Assembly (NCBI RefSeq): GCF_947495255.1 | Contig: NZ_CANLYI010000002.1 | Location: 248,001 to 312,000, forward strand | Length of the DNA: 64,000 bases | Source: an uncultured Winogradskyella sp. | GTDB lineage: Bacteria > Bacteroidota > Bacteroidia > Flavobacteriales > Flavobacteriaceae | Direction of reading: 5' to 3' | In this document: positions 46,872 through 55,715 of the stretch, one piece after another | Position numbering within the stretch: position 1 is the first letter of the stretch | Layout: the number at the start of each line of letters is the position of its first letter | Made by a program: the position numbers and the translations under genes | The notes under the pieces: model-generated | Seen by the model: only the letters and a program-made list of their open reading frames with translations | Told to the model about the DNA's origin: nothing | Databases searched by the model: none

Positions 46872-48854
46872 TTACTTAAAAAAAATAGGATTAAAGACTT
46901 TCGATAATTTCTTAGCGCCTTCCTGTGTTAAGTGCTGATTATCATAATATAATGCAGTCTCTTCAAAATTAATCCTATAATGCATCTCTTCATTATCAAA
47001 TAACAAATCGGAAGCATTTAAGACTTTTGCTCCTGCGAGTTCCAATTTATTCTGCACTAAATCAAAAAACCTATTTTGCTCGTTTAGCCCCTCTTTATTA
47101 CATATATATTGAGAGATATTATCTCCAAATAATTCTTTTTTTATTAAAGCTTTTGGTACAGAAATATGATGACTAGGAACCTCTTTGAAAATCCAAACTT
47201 GTGCACCAGCATCATTTAGAGATTTTATGGTGTTCAAAAGATTCATATTAAAATTTCTAACTCCAATCGTATCTCCATTAAACTCCATCATTAATGAATT
47301 ATAACAACTACTCCACCTAGCTGCAAGAACTACATTGGGAATCTTCTTATTTTTAACTTGTTCTAAAATAGCCTTTGACCATGAAGGACTTTGTTCCAAG
47401 AGTGAAAATTTTTGATATATTTTAGATGGTATATTATTAATAATTGGAGCTGTGCTGGTATACCAAGCAGCCGCTACTTTATTGTTTTTACCAGCAGCTT
47501 TTATAACTCCTGGCAGAATAGATCTTGCGTGAGAATCCCCCCACACCAAGACATCAATTACTTCTGAATCAGAATTACCGAAAACAGGAAAATTTCCAGA
47601 TTTTGCTTCCTCCAAACTCAGAGGTAAACTAATTCTATTTTCAACTAAACCTTCTGATTTTGCATTATCATAAGCAATGACTTTTTCACTGTATCGATTT
47701 ACAAAACCTTTATTTAGGTACAATGCAAATCCACATATTAAAAATATCATTGAAACTATTATTGAATAAGCGTATAATGATTTACTATTTTTGGCCAGTG
47801 TTTTTTTTCGGAAAGGTGTTTCTACAAAGCGCCAAGATGCGACTCCTAAAATAAAACTCAGTATAACTATACTCCATTTATACATTGTAGAAAACTCTTC
47901 AAGAGCCCAATAATTAGAAAATGCAATTAGCGGCCAATGCCATAAGTATAATGAATATGAAATAAGACCTATAAAAATAATTGGGCGCCACGTAAATATT
48001 TTAGCAGCTAATGGTAATCGATTATTATAATTAGGAGAAGCTCCTAATATAAACAATGCCGTACCTAAACATGGTGGTATCGCTAATAAACCAGGAAACA
48101 AAGTCTCCTTAGTATATAAGAAACATGGTAAAAGTATTCCTAATAATCCTATACTTACAATTAACTCTCTTACAACTTGTCGTTTTAACAAACTAATTAT
48201 AGGAAGAAGTGCTACTAATGAACCAATTAATAGTTCCCATGCTCGAGTAGGAAGCATGTAGAACGTAAAGGCCTGCATTTTTGGCAATAAAAAAACACTT
48301 AGAGCCAAACTCATAAAAAAAGCTGTAGCCAATACTGTCATTAATTTTATTCTAGAACTTATTTTTGCCCATTTAATCAATGCCCATAATAACAAAGGAA
48401 CTACCATATAGAATTGTTCCTCAACAGATAAAGACCATGTATGAAGTAAAGGTTGTAATTCTGCTGACTCTGCAAAATAATTGGTATTTCTCCAAAAATA
48501 AATATTAGAACTAAAAAAAGTCTGGCTTATCACCGACTTCCCTAATGCTATAAAATCAGATGGCAAAAGTAAAAACCATCCCATAACCATTGTTATAAGT
48601 ACCATAGCAGCCGATGCAGGGAAAATTCGGCGAATTCGTCTACCGTAAAAATTAAGAAATGAAAATCTATTTTCTTGAAGTTCTTTTACAATTAATGAGG
48701 TTATGAGGTAACCGGATATCACAAAGAATATATCGACACCTATAAATCCACCAGGAAAACCAAGACCAACGTGATAAAATACAACTACCAAAACAGCAAG
48801 AGCTCTTAGTCCGTCAATTTCAGGTCTGTACTTAAAACCAGTTATTAGATTCAT
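46872..48854 (-). CDS. OafA/YrhL-type acyltransferase with C-terminal SGNH domain (660 aa)
   Basis: The N-terminal ~370 residues are a polytopic acyltransferase-3 domain ('YRPEIDGLRALAVLVVVFYHVG', 'FFVISGYLI', 'RRIRRIFPA', 'HTWSLSVEEQFY'). A periplasmic SGNH hydrolase-like domain follows, with 'DVLVWGDSHARSIL' (block I) and 'YYDNQHLTQEGAKKL' (catalytic Asp/His region). Proteins of this layout transfer acetyl groups to surface glycans in the periplasm. It would decorate the polymer after flipping. Confidence 0.88.
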   Translation of the reverse strand: MNLITGFKYRPEIDGLRALAVLVVVFYHVGLGFPGGFIGVDIFFVISGYLITSLIVKELQENRFSFLNFYGRRIRRIFPASAAMVLITMVMGWFLLLPSDFIALGKSVISQTFFSSNIYFWRNTNYFAESAELQPLLHTWSLSVEEQFYMVVPLLLWALIKWAKISSRIKLMTVLATAFFMSLALSVFLLPKMQAFTFYMLPTRAWELLIGSLVALLPIISLLKRQVVRELIVSIGLLGILLPCFLYTKETLFPGLLAIPPCLGTALFILGASPNYNNRLPLAAKIFTWRPIIFIGLISYSLYLWHWPLIAFSNYWALEEFSTMYKWSIVILSFILGVASWRFVETPFRKKTLAKNSKSLYAYSIIVSMIFLICGFALYLNKGFVNRYSEKVIAYDNAKSEGLVENRISLPLSLEEAKSGNFPVFGNSDSEVIDVLVWGDSHARSILPGVIKAAGKNNKVAAAWYTSTAPIINNIPSKIYQKFSLLEQSPSWSKAILEQVKNKKIPNVVLAARWSSCYNSLMMEFNGDTIGVRNFNMNLLNTIKSLNDAGAQVWIFKEVPSHHISVPKALIKKELFGDNISQYICNKEGLNEQNRFFDLVQNKLELAGAKVLNASDLLFDNEEMHYRINFEETALYYDNQHLTQEGAKKLSKVFNPIFFK

Positions 48855-48908
48855 TTATTGATAATTAAGTAAAAATAGGGTTGATAAGTTAAGATGTTAA
48901 GCAGAGGA

Positions 48909-48916
48909 CAAAATTA
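48909..48916 (-). promoter_or_regulatory. Possible internal -7 element before the OafA-type gene
   Basis: The minus strand reads taattttg, matching TAnnTTTG, 55 bp upstream of the ATG at 48854 and just after the fcl stop. In DNA this AT-rich a chance match is possible. Confidence 0.3.
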
Positions 48917-48917
48917 T

Positions 48918-49877
48918 TTAAATAATTTTCACTTCCTTAATATTATCGATATGTTTCAAAAACCAGTCATAAGTCTTTTCGATTCCCATTCCTAACATTA
49001 CTTTAGCCTTCCAACCTTCATTTTGAAGCTTAGAACTATCCATCAATTTACGTGGTGTACCATCTGGTTTGGTAATATCCCAAACTATTTCTCCTTTATG
49101 ACCCACAATGTTCTGAATAGTCACCGCCAATTCTTTTATAGTAACATCAGTCCCAGTGCCCACATTGTATAAATGTTCTAGTAATATATTCTCAACAGCA
49201 AAAAGTACGGCTTGGGCTAAATCATCTACATGTAGAAACTCTCGCATTGGTGTACCACTTCCCCATAATTTTACAGGAGCGTTGGTTGCTTTAGCTTCAT
49301 GAAACTTTCGCATCATAGCTGGCAACACGTGTGAGCTTTTTAAATCGAAATTATCATTTGGACCATACAAATTGGTTGGCATTAAGCTTACAAAGTCTTT
49401 GCCGTATTGTTTTCTAATAGCTTCACAAGCTTTAACACCTGCAATTTTTGCAATAGCGTACCATTCATTCGTTGGCTCTAAACTATCTGTCAGTAAATAC
49501 TCTTCTTTTAAGGGTTGTGGTGCAAATTTTGGATAAATACAAGAACTTCCTAAAAATATAAATTTTTGAATATCTGCTTTATGAGCTGCATCGATTAAGT
49601 TATTTTGAATCTGCAAATTCTCCATTAAAAATGGATACGGATTTTCATTATTTGCTAAAATCCCACCAACTCTGGCTGCAGCATCTATAATGATATCTGG
49701 TTTCTCATTGTTTATAAAATCGATAACAGCTTGCTGATGTCGTAAATCGAGTTCGGCACTGGTCTTACCTATTATGGTTTTATAACCTTTAGCCTCTAGG
49801 GCTCGCCAAACAGAAGAACCTACCATTCCACGATGACCAGCAATGTATATTTTTGAATCTTTAGATATATTACTCAA
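48918..49877 (-). CDS. fcl: GDP-L-fucose synthase
   Basis: A 319-aa SDR epimerase/reductase converting GDP-4-keto-6-deoxy-mannose to GDP-L-fucose. It has an NADP site '[16 protein letters not shown]', '[18 protein letters not shown]', '[18 protein letters not shown]', catalytic '[14 protein letters not shown]' and '[12 protein letters not shown]'. It overlaps gmd by 8 bp, forming the standard gmd-fcl pair. Confidence 0.95.
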   Translation of the reverse strand: MSNISKDSKIYIAGHRGMVGSSVWRALEAKGYKTIIGKTSAELDLRHQQAVIDFINNEKPDIIIDAAARVGGILANNENPYPFLMENLQIQNNLIDAAHKADIQKFIFLGSSCIYPKFAPQPLKEEYLLTDSLEPTNEWYAIAKIAGVKACEAIRKQYGKDFVSLMPTNLYGPNDNFDLKSSHVLPAMMRKFHEAKATNAPVKLWGSGTPMREFLHVDDLAQAVLFAVENILLEHLYNVGTGTDVTIKELAVTIQNIVGHKGEIVWDITKPDGTPRKLMDSSKLQNEGWKAKVMLGMGIEKTYDWFLKHIDNIKEVKII

Positions 49878-50985
49878 AATAATTCATAGTTTTAAAACCT
49901 CCTTCATCAAGGTATTGTTGTTCTTTCATCACCTTAATATCACCTTGCATCATGTCTTTAACTAAAGCGGCTAAATCATATTTACATTCCCAACCTAATT
50001 TATTTTTTGCTTTAGAGGCATCACCTATCAGTAACTCTACTTCTGTTGGTCTAAAATAACGAGGGTCAACAGCTAAAACTTCTTTACCAATTTCAACTTG
50101 ATACTTAGGGTTGTTACATTTTGTAACGTAAGCTTTTTCATCTTCGCCTTCACCTTTAAACTCTAACTCTATACCAACTTCTGCAAAACTCATATGAACG
50201 AAATCTCTAATTCTAGTCGTCTTACCTGTTGCAATCACCCAGTCTTCTGCCTCATCAGCTTGAAGAATCATCCACATCATACGAACATAATCTTTGGCGT
50301 GTCCCCAATCTCTTTGAGCATCTAAATTTCCTAAATGAAACTTATCTTGCAATCCTAATGCAATTCTAGATACTGCTCTTGTAATTTTACGTGTTACAAA
50401 AGTTTCGCCTCTAATTGGAGATTCGTGATTAAATAAAATACCATTACAAGCATACATACCATAAGCTTCTCGATAATTTACGGTTATCCAATAGGCATAC
50501 ATTTTTGCAACTGCATATGGTGACCTTGGATAAAATGGTGTTGTTTCTGACTGCGGCACTTCTTGTACTTTACCATATAACTCTGAAGTAGAAGCTTGGT
50601 ATATTCTGGTTTTCTTCTCTAGGCCTAATAAACGTACGGCATCTAAAATACGTAACGTCCCTAAACCATCTGCATTCCCGGTATATTCTGGAATTTCAAA
50701 TGACACAGCAACATGACTCATTGCTGCTAAGTTATAAATCTCATCTGGTTGAATTTCTTTTATCAATCGTATTAGATTGGTACTATCCGTCATATCACCA
50801 TAGTGTAAATAGAAATTTTGATGATCTACATGTGGATCTTGATATAAGTGATCTATTCGGTCTGTATTAAATAAAGAAGAACGACGTTTTAATCCGTGAA
50901 CTTCATATCCTTTTTTCAATAAAAACTCACTTAAATAGGCACCATCTTGCCCTGTAACTCCTGTGATAAATGCAACTTTACTCAT
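49870..50985 (-). CDS. gmd: GDP-mannose 4,6-dehydratase
   Basis: A 371-aa SDR enzyme making GDP-4-keto-6-deoxy-D-mannose, the precursor of GDP-fucose. Marks are '[25 protein letters not shown]' (NADP site, in pieces), '[14 protein letters not shown]', '[21 protein letters not shown]' with catalytic '[10 protein letters not shown]', and '[16 protein letters not shown]'. A -7 element lies about 50 bp upstream, so gmd may start its own transcript as well as being read from the cys genes. Confidence 0.96.
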   Translation of the reverse strand: MSKVAFITGVTGQDGAYLSEFLLKKGYEVHGLKRRSSLFNTDRIDHLYQDPHVDHQNFYLHYGDMTDSTNLIRLIKEIQPDEIYNLAAMSHVAVSFEIPEYTGNADGLGTLRILDAVRLLGLEKKTRIYQASTSELYGKVQEVPQSETTPFYPRSPYAVAKMYAYWITVNYREAYGMYACNGILFNHESPIRGETFVTRKITRAVSRIALGLQDKFHLGNLDAQRDWGHAKDYVRMMWMILQADEAEDWVIATGKTTRIRDFVHMSFAEVGIELEFKGEGEDEKAYVTKCNNPKYQVEIGKEVLAVDPRYFRPTEVELLIGDASKAKNKLGWECKYDLAALVKDMMQGDIKVMKEQQYLDEGGFKTMNYFE

Positions 50986-51036
50986 TAAAATAATTCTCGA
51001 TTTTCGTGCTTAAAACTGCACTTGATAATTTTGACA

Positions 51037-51044
51037 CAAATTTA
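51037..51044 (-). promoter_or_regulatory. Putative -7 element for gmd and downstream genes
   Basis: The minus strand reads taaatttg, matching TAnnTTTG, 51 bp upstream of the gmd ATG, in the 138-bp gap after cysQ. Confidence 0.45.
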
Positions 51045-51123
51045 ACTAAAATAGTAGGACTTTATAATTCTATTTGACTTTTTCAAAAATATAGCCCTAT
51101 ATATTACAATTTTACCTTCTCAT

Positions 51124-51912
51124 TTATTTTACTAAAAACCAAGCATTTAATAACTCTTCTCGGTTATAAAGCATTCGTTTTTTAGTCTCCCAATCAATTA
51201 CTTCGAAACCAGCGTGTTCACAAATTGCCTGACCTGCAGCTGTATCCCACTCCATCGTTGGTGCAAATCTAGGGTAGCAATCTGCCTGTCCTTCTGCAAC
51301 CATACACAACTTTAACGAACTTCCTTTTGAGATTAAATTTACCTCGCCATGTTTTTGTCTCATGTCTGCAACATAAGTTTCTGTTTCTGGTGACATGTGA
51401 GACCGACTTGCTACAACAGTAAATGTTTTATCATTGCGCTCTAAAGGCAATTTCTGACCCAATTTTAATAAATCATCAATATTATAATCATCAATATCCA
51501 CCTTAACTTTAAAAGCGCCTATTTCATTTGTTGAGAAATAAAGATCATTTAAAACTGGCACATAAATAACACCAATAACCGTTTTTTGATTTTCAATTAA
51601 AGCGATGTTAACCGTAAACTCACCATTTCTTTTTATAAACTCTTTGGTGCCATCAATTGGATCAACAATCCATAACTGATTCCAATCTTTTCTATCTAGG
51701 TATGGAATTGACCTGCCTTCTTCTGAAAGCACAGGAATATTAGTCGCACTTAAATGCGCCATTATAACATTATGAGATGCTAAATCTGCCTTAGTCAAAG
51801 GAGAATTATCACCTTTAAGCTCTACGCCAAAATCATCAGAATGATATATTTCTAAAATTTCTTTACCTGCTTCTAATGCTGCAGTAACAGCTATTTTTAA
51901 ATTTTGAATCAT
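51124..51912 (-). CDS. cysQ: 3'(2'),5'-bisphosphate nucleotidase CysQ
   Basis: A 262-aa inositol-monophosphatase-superfamily enzyme that hydrolyses 3'-phosphoadenosine 5'-phosphate (PAP), the inhibitory by-product of sulfotransfer. Metal-binding motifs are 'SPLTKADLASHNVI', 'LSEEG', 'WIVDPIDGTKEFI' and 'EWDTAAGQAICEHAG'. It lies 9 bp after cysN in the PAPS operon, as expected for recycling of PAP. Confidence 0.93.
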   Translation of the reverse strand: MIQNLKIAVTAALEAGKEILEIYHSDDFGVELKGDNSPLTKADLASHNVIMAHLSATNIPVLSEEGRSIPYLDRKDWNQLWIVDPIDGTKEFIKRNGEFTVNIALIENQKTVIGVIYVPVLNDLYFSTNEIGAFKVKVDIDDYNIDDLLKLGQKLPLERNDKTFTVVASRSHMSPETETYVADMRQKHGEVNLISKGSSLKLCMVAEGQADCYPRFAPTMEWDTAAGQAICEHAGFEVIDWETKKRMLYNREELLNAWFLVK

Positions 51913-51921
51913 CTAAAAAAA

Positions 51922-53178
51922 TTATATAATCATTCCTGCTCCAATAGTTTCATTGGTTTGTTCGTCTATTATAATGATACTTCCGGTTTGTCTATTTCTT
52001 TTATAAGAATCATAAAACATTGGTTTAGCTGTTCTAATTGATAAACGTGCGATATCATTCATCTCGATCTTTTCAACATTCTCAATACGATGCAATGTAT
52101 TAATATCAATCTTATATTTTAACTCTTTAACCATACCAACAGATTCATTCGTTGTATGTTTTACAACGACTTTGGTCCTAGCGTGAATTGGCTTTGTACT
52201 CATCCAAGTCACTAATACATCTAAATCTTGTCCGATTTCAGGAACATTATTTTCACGCACAATCATATCTCCACGACTGTTATCTATTTCATCTTCCAAT
52301 GTCATTGTTACAGACATAGGTGCAAAAGCCTCAGCTATCTGTTCTCCATTAAGTTCTATAGTCTTAATTGTTGAAACAAATCCAGATGGTAAAGATTTCA
52401 CTTTATCACCAGGCTTAAAAACACCACCATCAATACGACCTGCAAAACCTCTATAATCTTGATTTTCTAATGTGTGAGGACGAATAACTGATTGAATCGG
52501 AAAACGACAATCTACCAAGTTATAATCGCTAGAGATATGAACCGTCTCTAAATGATACATTAAAGTACTTCCTTGATACCAATCCATGTTCTCAGAACGA
52601 TTCACCACATTATCACCATTTAATGCTGAAATAGGAATAAATTGAATATCGCTAATACCTAACTTAGAAGAAAAGGCATTAAAATCTGAAACTATTCCAT
52701 TATATACATCTTCACTATAATCTACCAAGTCCATTTTATTTACACATACAATAGCATGAGGAATTCGTAAAAGTGAAGCAATAAATGCATGACGATGCGT
52801 TTGCTCCAACATTCCTTTTCTAGCATCAATTAGTATAATGGCTAAATTTGCAGTTGAAGCGCCTGTTACCATATTACGTGTGTATTGAATATGACCAGGT
52901 GTATCTGCAATAATAAATTTACGCTTAGGTGTTGCGAAATAACGATAAGCTACATCTATAGTAATACCTTGCTCGCGCTCTGACTTTAAACCATCCGTAA
53001 GTAACGATAAATCTACATAGTCAAAACCTTTAGATTTACTAGATTCTTCTACAGCATCTAATTGATCTTGAAAAATTGATTTACTATCATATAATAAACG
53101 TCCTATTAATGTACTCTTTCCATCATCTACACTACCTGCAGTTGTAAAACGCAATAATTCTATATCTTGATAATCCAT
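51922..53178 (-). CDS. cysN: Sulfate adenylyltransferase GTPase subunit CysN
   Basis: A 418-aa EF-Tu-like GTPase that with CysD makes adenylyl sulfate (APS) from ATP and sulfate. G1 is 'GSVDDGKSTLIGRLLYDSK' near residue 15, 'REQGITIDVAYRYF' is switch I, 'ADTPGHIQYTRNM' is G3 and 'VCVNKMDLV' is G4. Two beta-barrel domains follow. There is no fused APS kinase; cysC is separate. Confidence 0.95.
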   Translation of the reverse strand: MDYQDIELLRFTTAGSVDDGKSTLIGRLLYDSKSIFQDQLDAVEESSKSKGFDYVDLSLLTDGLKSEREQGITIDVAYRYFATPKRKFIIADTPGHIQYTRNMVTGASTANLAIILIDARKGMLEQTHRHAFIASLLRIPHAIVCVNKMDLVDYSEDVYNGIVSDFNAFSSKLGISDIQFIPISALNGDNVVNRSENMDWYQGSTLMYHLETVHISSDYNLVDCRFPIQSVIRPHTLENQDYRGFAGRIDGGVFKPGDKVKSLPSGFVSTIKTIELNGEQIAEAFAPMSVTMTLEDEIDNSRGDMIVRENNVPEIGQDLDVLVTWMSTKPIHARTKVVVKHTTNESVGMVKELKYKIDINTLHRIENVEKIEMNDIARLSIRTAKPMFYDSYKRNRQTGSIIIIDEQTNETIGAGMII

Positions 53179-53269
53179 TTTTTTTTAATAGTTGTTAGTA
53201 GTTAGTTATTGAACTTTAGTTTTTAGCAAACTTCTCTAAAGTCTAATTCTAATTTCTATGTTTTTTTTT

Positions 53270-54175
53270 CTAAAAGTAACCTTGTTTTTTACGATCTTCC
53301 ATTGCTGTTTCTGCACGTTTATCATCGGCTCTTCCACCACGTTCAGTAGTACGAGTTGTGGCAATTTCTTCAATGATTTTTTCTAAATCATCTGCTTCGG
53401 ATTCTACAGCTCCTGTTATTGGCATATCACCGCAAGTACGGTAACGAATTGTCATATTCACAACTTCTTCGCCTTCTTTTAATTTTATAAATTCTGAATT
53501 TGCCAAAATAACACCATCTCTTACTACACAATCGCGTTGATGAGAAAAGTAAAGTGATGGCAAATCAATATTTTCTAATTTAATATATTCCCAAACATCC
53601 ATTTCTGTCCAGTTAGAAATAGGAAACACTCTAAAATGCTCGCCATAATTTTTGCGTCCATTAAATAGATTCCATAATTCTGGTCTTTGGTTTTTTGGAT
53701 CCCATTGCCCAAACTCGTCTCTGTGAGAAAAGAAACGCTCTTTAGCACGGGCTTTTTCTTCATCTCTTCTTGCGCCACCCATTGCAGCATCAACTTTAAA
53801 TTCCTCTAATGTATCTAAAAGCGAAACGATTTGAAGTGAATTACGAGAAGCATCTGCTCCAGTTTCTTCCTTAGCCCTACCTTTATCTATAGCTTCTTGC
53901 ACAGAACCAACAATAAGTTTAACACCAAGTTTCTCAACTAATTCATCTCTAAAAGCAATTGTTTCAGGAAAATTATGACCAGTATCAATATGGATTAAAG
54001 GAAATGGTATTTTTGCTGGATAGAATGCTTTTTTTGCTAAATGAGTTAGCAAAATAGAATCCTTACCTCCTGAAAATAATAAAACTGGATTTTCAAATTG
54101 TGCTGCAATTTCTCTAATCACAAAAATCGCTTCCGATTCTAATTCTTTTAAATGATTAATTACGTAATTACTCAT
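53270..54175 (-). CDS. cysD: Sulfate adenylyltransferase subunit CysD
   Basis: A 301-aa PP-loop ATP pyrophosphatase-fold subunit. It shows 'PVLLFSGGKDSILLTHLA' (PP-loop), 'LIHIDTGHNFPETI', 'GGARRDEEKARAKERFFSHRDEFGQWDPKNQRPELWNLFNG'-type CysD signature (read in pieces) and 'RYRTCGDMPITGAVES'. It works with CysN. A 91-bp gap to cysN contains no clear terminator, so the genes are probably one operon. Confidence 0.95.
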   Translation of the reverse strand: MSNYVINHLKELESEAIFVIREIAAQFENPVLLFSGGKDSILLTHLAKKAFYPAKIPFPLIHIDTGHNFPETIAFRDELVEKLGVKLIVGSVQEAIDKGRAKEETGADASRNSLQIVSLLDTLEEFKVDAAMGGARRDEEKARAKERFFSHRDEFGQWDPKNQRPELWNLFNGRKNYGEHFRVFPISNWTEMDVWEYIKLENIDLPSLYFSHQRDCVVRDGVILANSEFIKLKEGEEVVNMTIRYRTCGDMPITGAVESEADDLEKIIEEIATTRTTERGGRADDKRAETAMEDRKKQGYF

Positions 54176-54180
54176 GTTAT

Positions 54181-54771
54181 TTATTTTAATTTTTGAATAA
54201 TAAAATCTTTAATAATTTCAACCGAAGACTCTATCGATTGATTATCTGTAATAATTTCTAAATCTGGATTAATAGGCGCTTCATAAGGTGCAGAAATTCC
54301 TGTCATGTTTTTAATTTCTCCGGTCCTTGCTTTTTTATACAAACCTTTTACATCTCTGCGTTCACATTCTTCTAAAGACGTATTAACGTATACCTCAATA
54401 AAATTTTCAACACCAACAATAGATTTTATATTTTCTCTATCCTTAATATATGGTGAAACAAACGCTGCCAATGTAACGACACCTGCATCTACCATGAGAT
54501 GAGCGATTTCCGCAATTCTTCTAATATTTTCAGTTCGGTCCTCAGGCGCAAAACTAAGGTCTTTATTTATACCTTGTCTAATATTATCACCATCCAAACT
54601 AAAAGTAGATATTCCTTTTTTATGAAGTTCTAACTCAACTGCATTTGCTAAAGTAGATTTCCCAGAACCAGATAAACCCGTAAACCATAACAAAAAAGAC
54701 CTATGTCCATTTCTTGTTTCACGATCAGCCTTCGTTATATTATAATCATGCCTTACTGTATTAATACTCAT
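54181..54771 (-). CDS. cysC: Adenylylsulfate kinase CysC
   Basis: A 196-aa APS kinase that phosphorylates APS to PAPS. It has a Walker A 'FTGLSGSGKSTLANAVE', 'FSLDGDNIRQGINKDLSF', 'AAFVSPYIKDRENIK' and 'YKKARTGEIKNMTGISAPYE'. The length is typical. It overlaps the DUF2061 gene by 4 bp and precedes cysD by 5 bp, which implies tight co-expression. Confidence 0.95.
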   Translation of the reverse strand: MSINTVRHDYNITKADRETRNGHRSFLLWFTGLSGSGKSTLANAVELELHKKGISTFSLDGDNIRQGINKDLSFAPEDRTENIRRIAEIAHLMVDAGVVTLAAFVSPYIKDRENIKSIVGVENFIEVYVNTSLEECERRDVKGLYKKARTGEIKNMTGISAPYEAPINPDLEIITDNQSIESSVEIIKDFIIQKLK

Positions 54772-55208
54772 AATTCTCTTTGGGTCTTTAGCTTTTCCAA
54801 TTTCTTTTTTCTAAATCTTTGGTCTAAGCCAAAATTAATTTTATACCATAACTTCTCATGACCAAAATACAATAACATTTTTGTAATTACCTCCGCACCA
54901 CCAATCTTTACTCCTGTCATAGGATTCCCACTAATAATCCAACCTAATATTATAGTATCTAAAGTGCCAACACCTCTCCACGAAAATGTTTTTAACACAT
55001 GACGTTTATTTGAGGATTTTATTGATGACTTAAACCAAATTCTTTCATGAATATAGTACAAAACCATCTTAGTAACCATCTCAAAAGCACCCATTTGCAA
55101 TCCAATAGACAAATCACCAGAAATAAACCATGATAACAATAACGTATCTAAAGTACCTATAATGCGCCAAGTAATTGTTTTTGCTAGATGTCGTTTACTG
55201 AATTTCAA
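54768..55208 (-). CDS. Tandem DUF2061 membrane protein (146 aa)
   Basis: Two copies of the DUF2061 unit are present: residues about 4-60 ('KRHLAKTITWRIIGTLDTLLLSWFISG', 'YYIHERIWFK') and about 66-125 ('KRHVLKTFSWRGVGTLDTIILGWIISG', 'YFGHEKLWYK'). Each has two short hydrophobic helices, so the protein is probably an inner-membrane four-helix protein. The function is unknown. Its place as first gene of the cysC-cysD-cysN-cysQ operon, with a 4-bp overlap, suggests a role in sulfate supply or sulfation, possibly transport, but this is inference. Confidence 0.85.
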   Translation of the reverse strand: MKFSKRHLAKTITWRIIGTLDTLLLSWFISGDLSIGLQMGAFEMVTKMVLYYIHERIWFKSSIKSSNKRHVLKTFSWRGVGTLDTIILGWIISGNPMTGVKIGGAEVITKMLLYFGHEKLWYKINFGLDQRFRKKKLEKLKTQREL

Positions 55209-55387
55209 GACTTCATAATTTATTAAAAACCGATAAACTCATCATTTATATTGAGACACTTTTAAACAAGTGAGATTTTAAAATTTATTTACAAGTGTTA
55301 GACTTAACAACATTTCATGCTTTTCAGAAATAAATCCTTGTTTAATATCTAGAAATCTAAATTGCTTATATCTTTGTTTATTTGGAG

Positions 55388-55395
55388 CAAATATA
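55388..55395 (-). promoter_or_regulatory. Putative -7 element for the DUF2061-cysCDNQ operon
   Basis: The minus strand reads tatatttg, matching TAnnTTTG. No clear -33 TTTG is seen at the right distance. Confidence 0.45.
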
Positions 55396-55605
55396 AATAA
55401 TAAGAAATTGACAGTACTAAATAGTCTCATATTTTAGAGATAAATATTTAATTTTAAATTTCCGGATTATCTCATTATTGAATTAACAATAAAACTCAAA
55501 AAAATTCATTTATAATTAATTTCAAACAAGGCGTTTGTATTAATAATATAATTCAGTAAGAAAAAAGCTACCTAAAAGACACCCTTTATCTATGAAATAA
55601 TACCT

Positions 55606-55639
55606 TTTGTTTTTTTATTCACTTTTTTTGTTACCTTTG
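55606..55639 (+). promoter_or_regulatory. Bacteroidota-type promoter for the first large T9SS gene
   Basis: tttg at 55606-55609 and tacctttg at 55632-55639 are separated by 22 bp, fitting -33 and -7 consensus. The leader to the ATG at 55716 would be about 70 nt. Confidence 0.6.
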
Positions 55640-55715
55640 GCGAATCCAAAATTATCGAAAACACCTACTTATCAAGAAGATATATGTGTTTTACAAGATT
55701 TAATTTAAATTAATT

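Larger units (their letters stand above)
55209..55715. other. 507-bp intergenic region with divergent promoters
   Basis: It separates the minus-strand cys/polysaccharide cluster from the plus-strand T9SS genes. It is very AT-rich and no gene was seen. It holds a minus-strand -7 element at 55388-55395 and a plus-strand promoter at 55606-55639. The minus leader to the DUF2061 gene would be about 170 nt, long enough for RNA-level regulation, but no named riboswitch is recognised. Confidence 0.55.

Noticed and set aside
53575-53793. 72-aa open frame within cysD
   Set aside because: It is a shadow of the strongly conserved cysD frame on the same strand.
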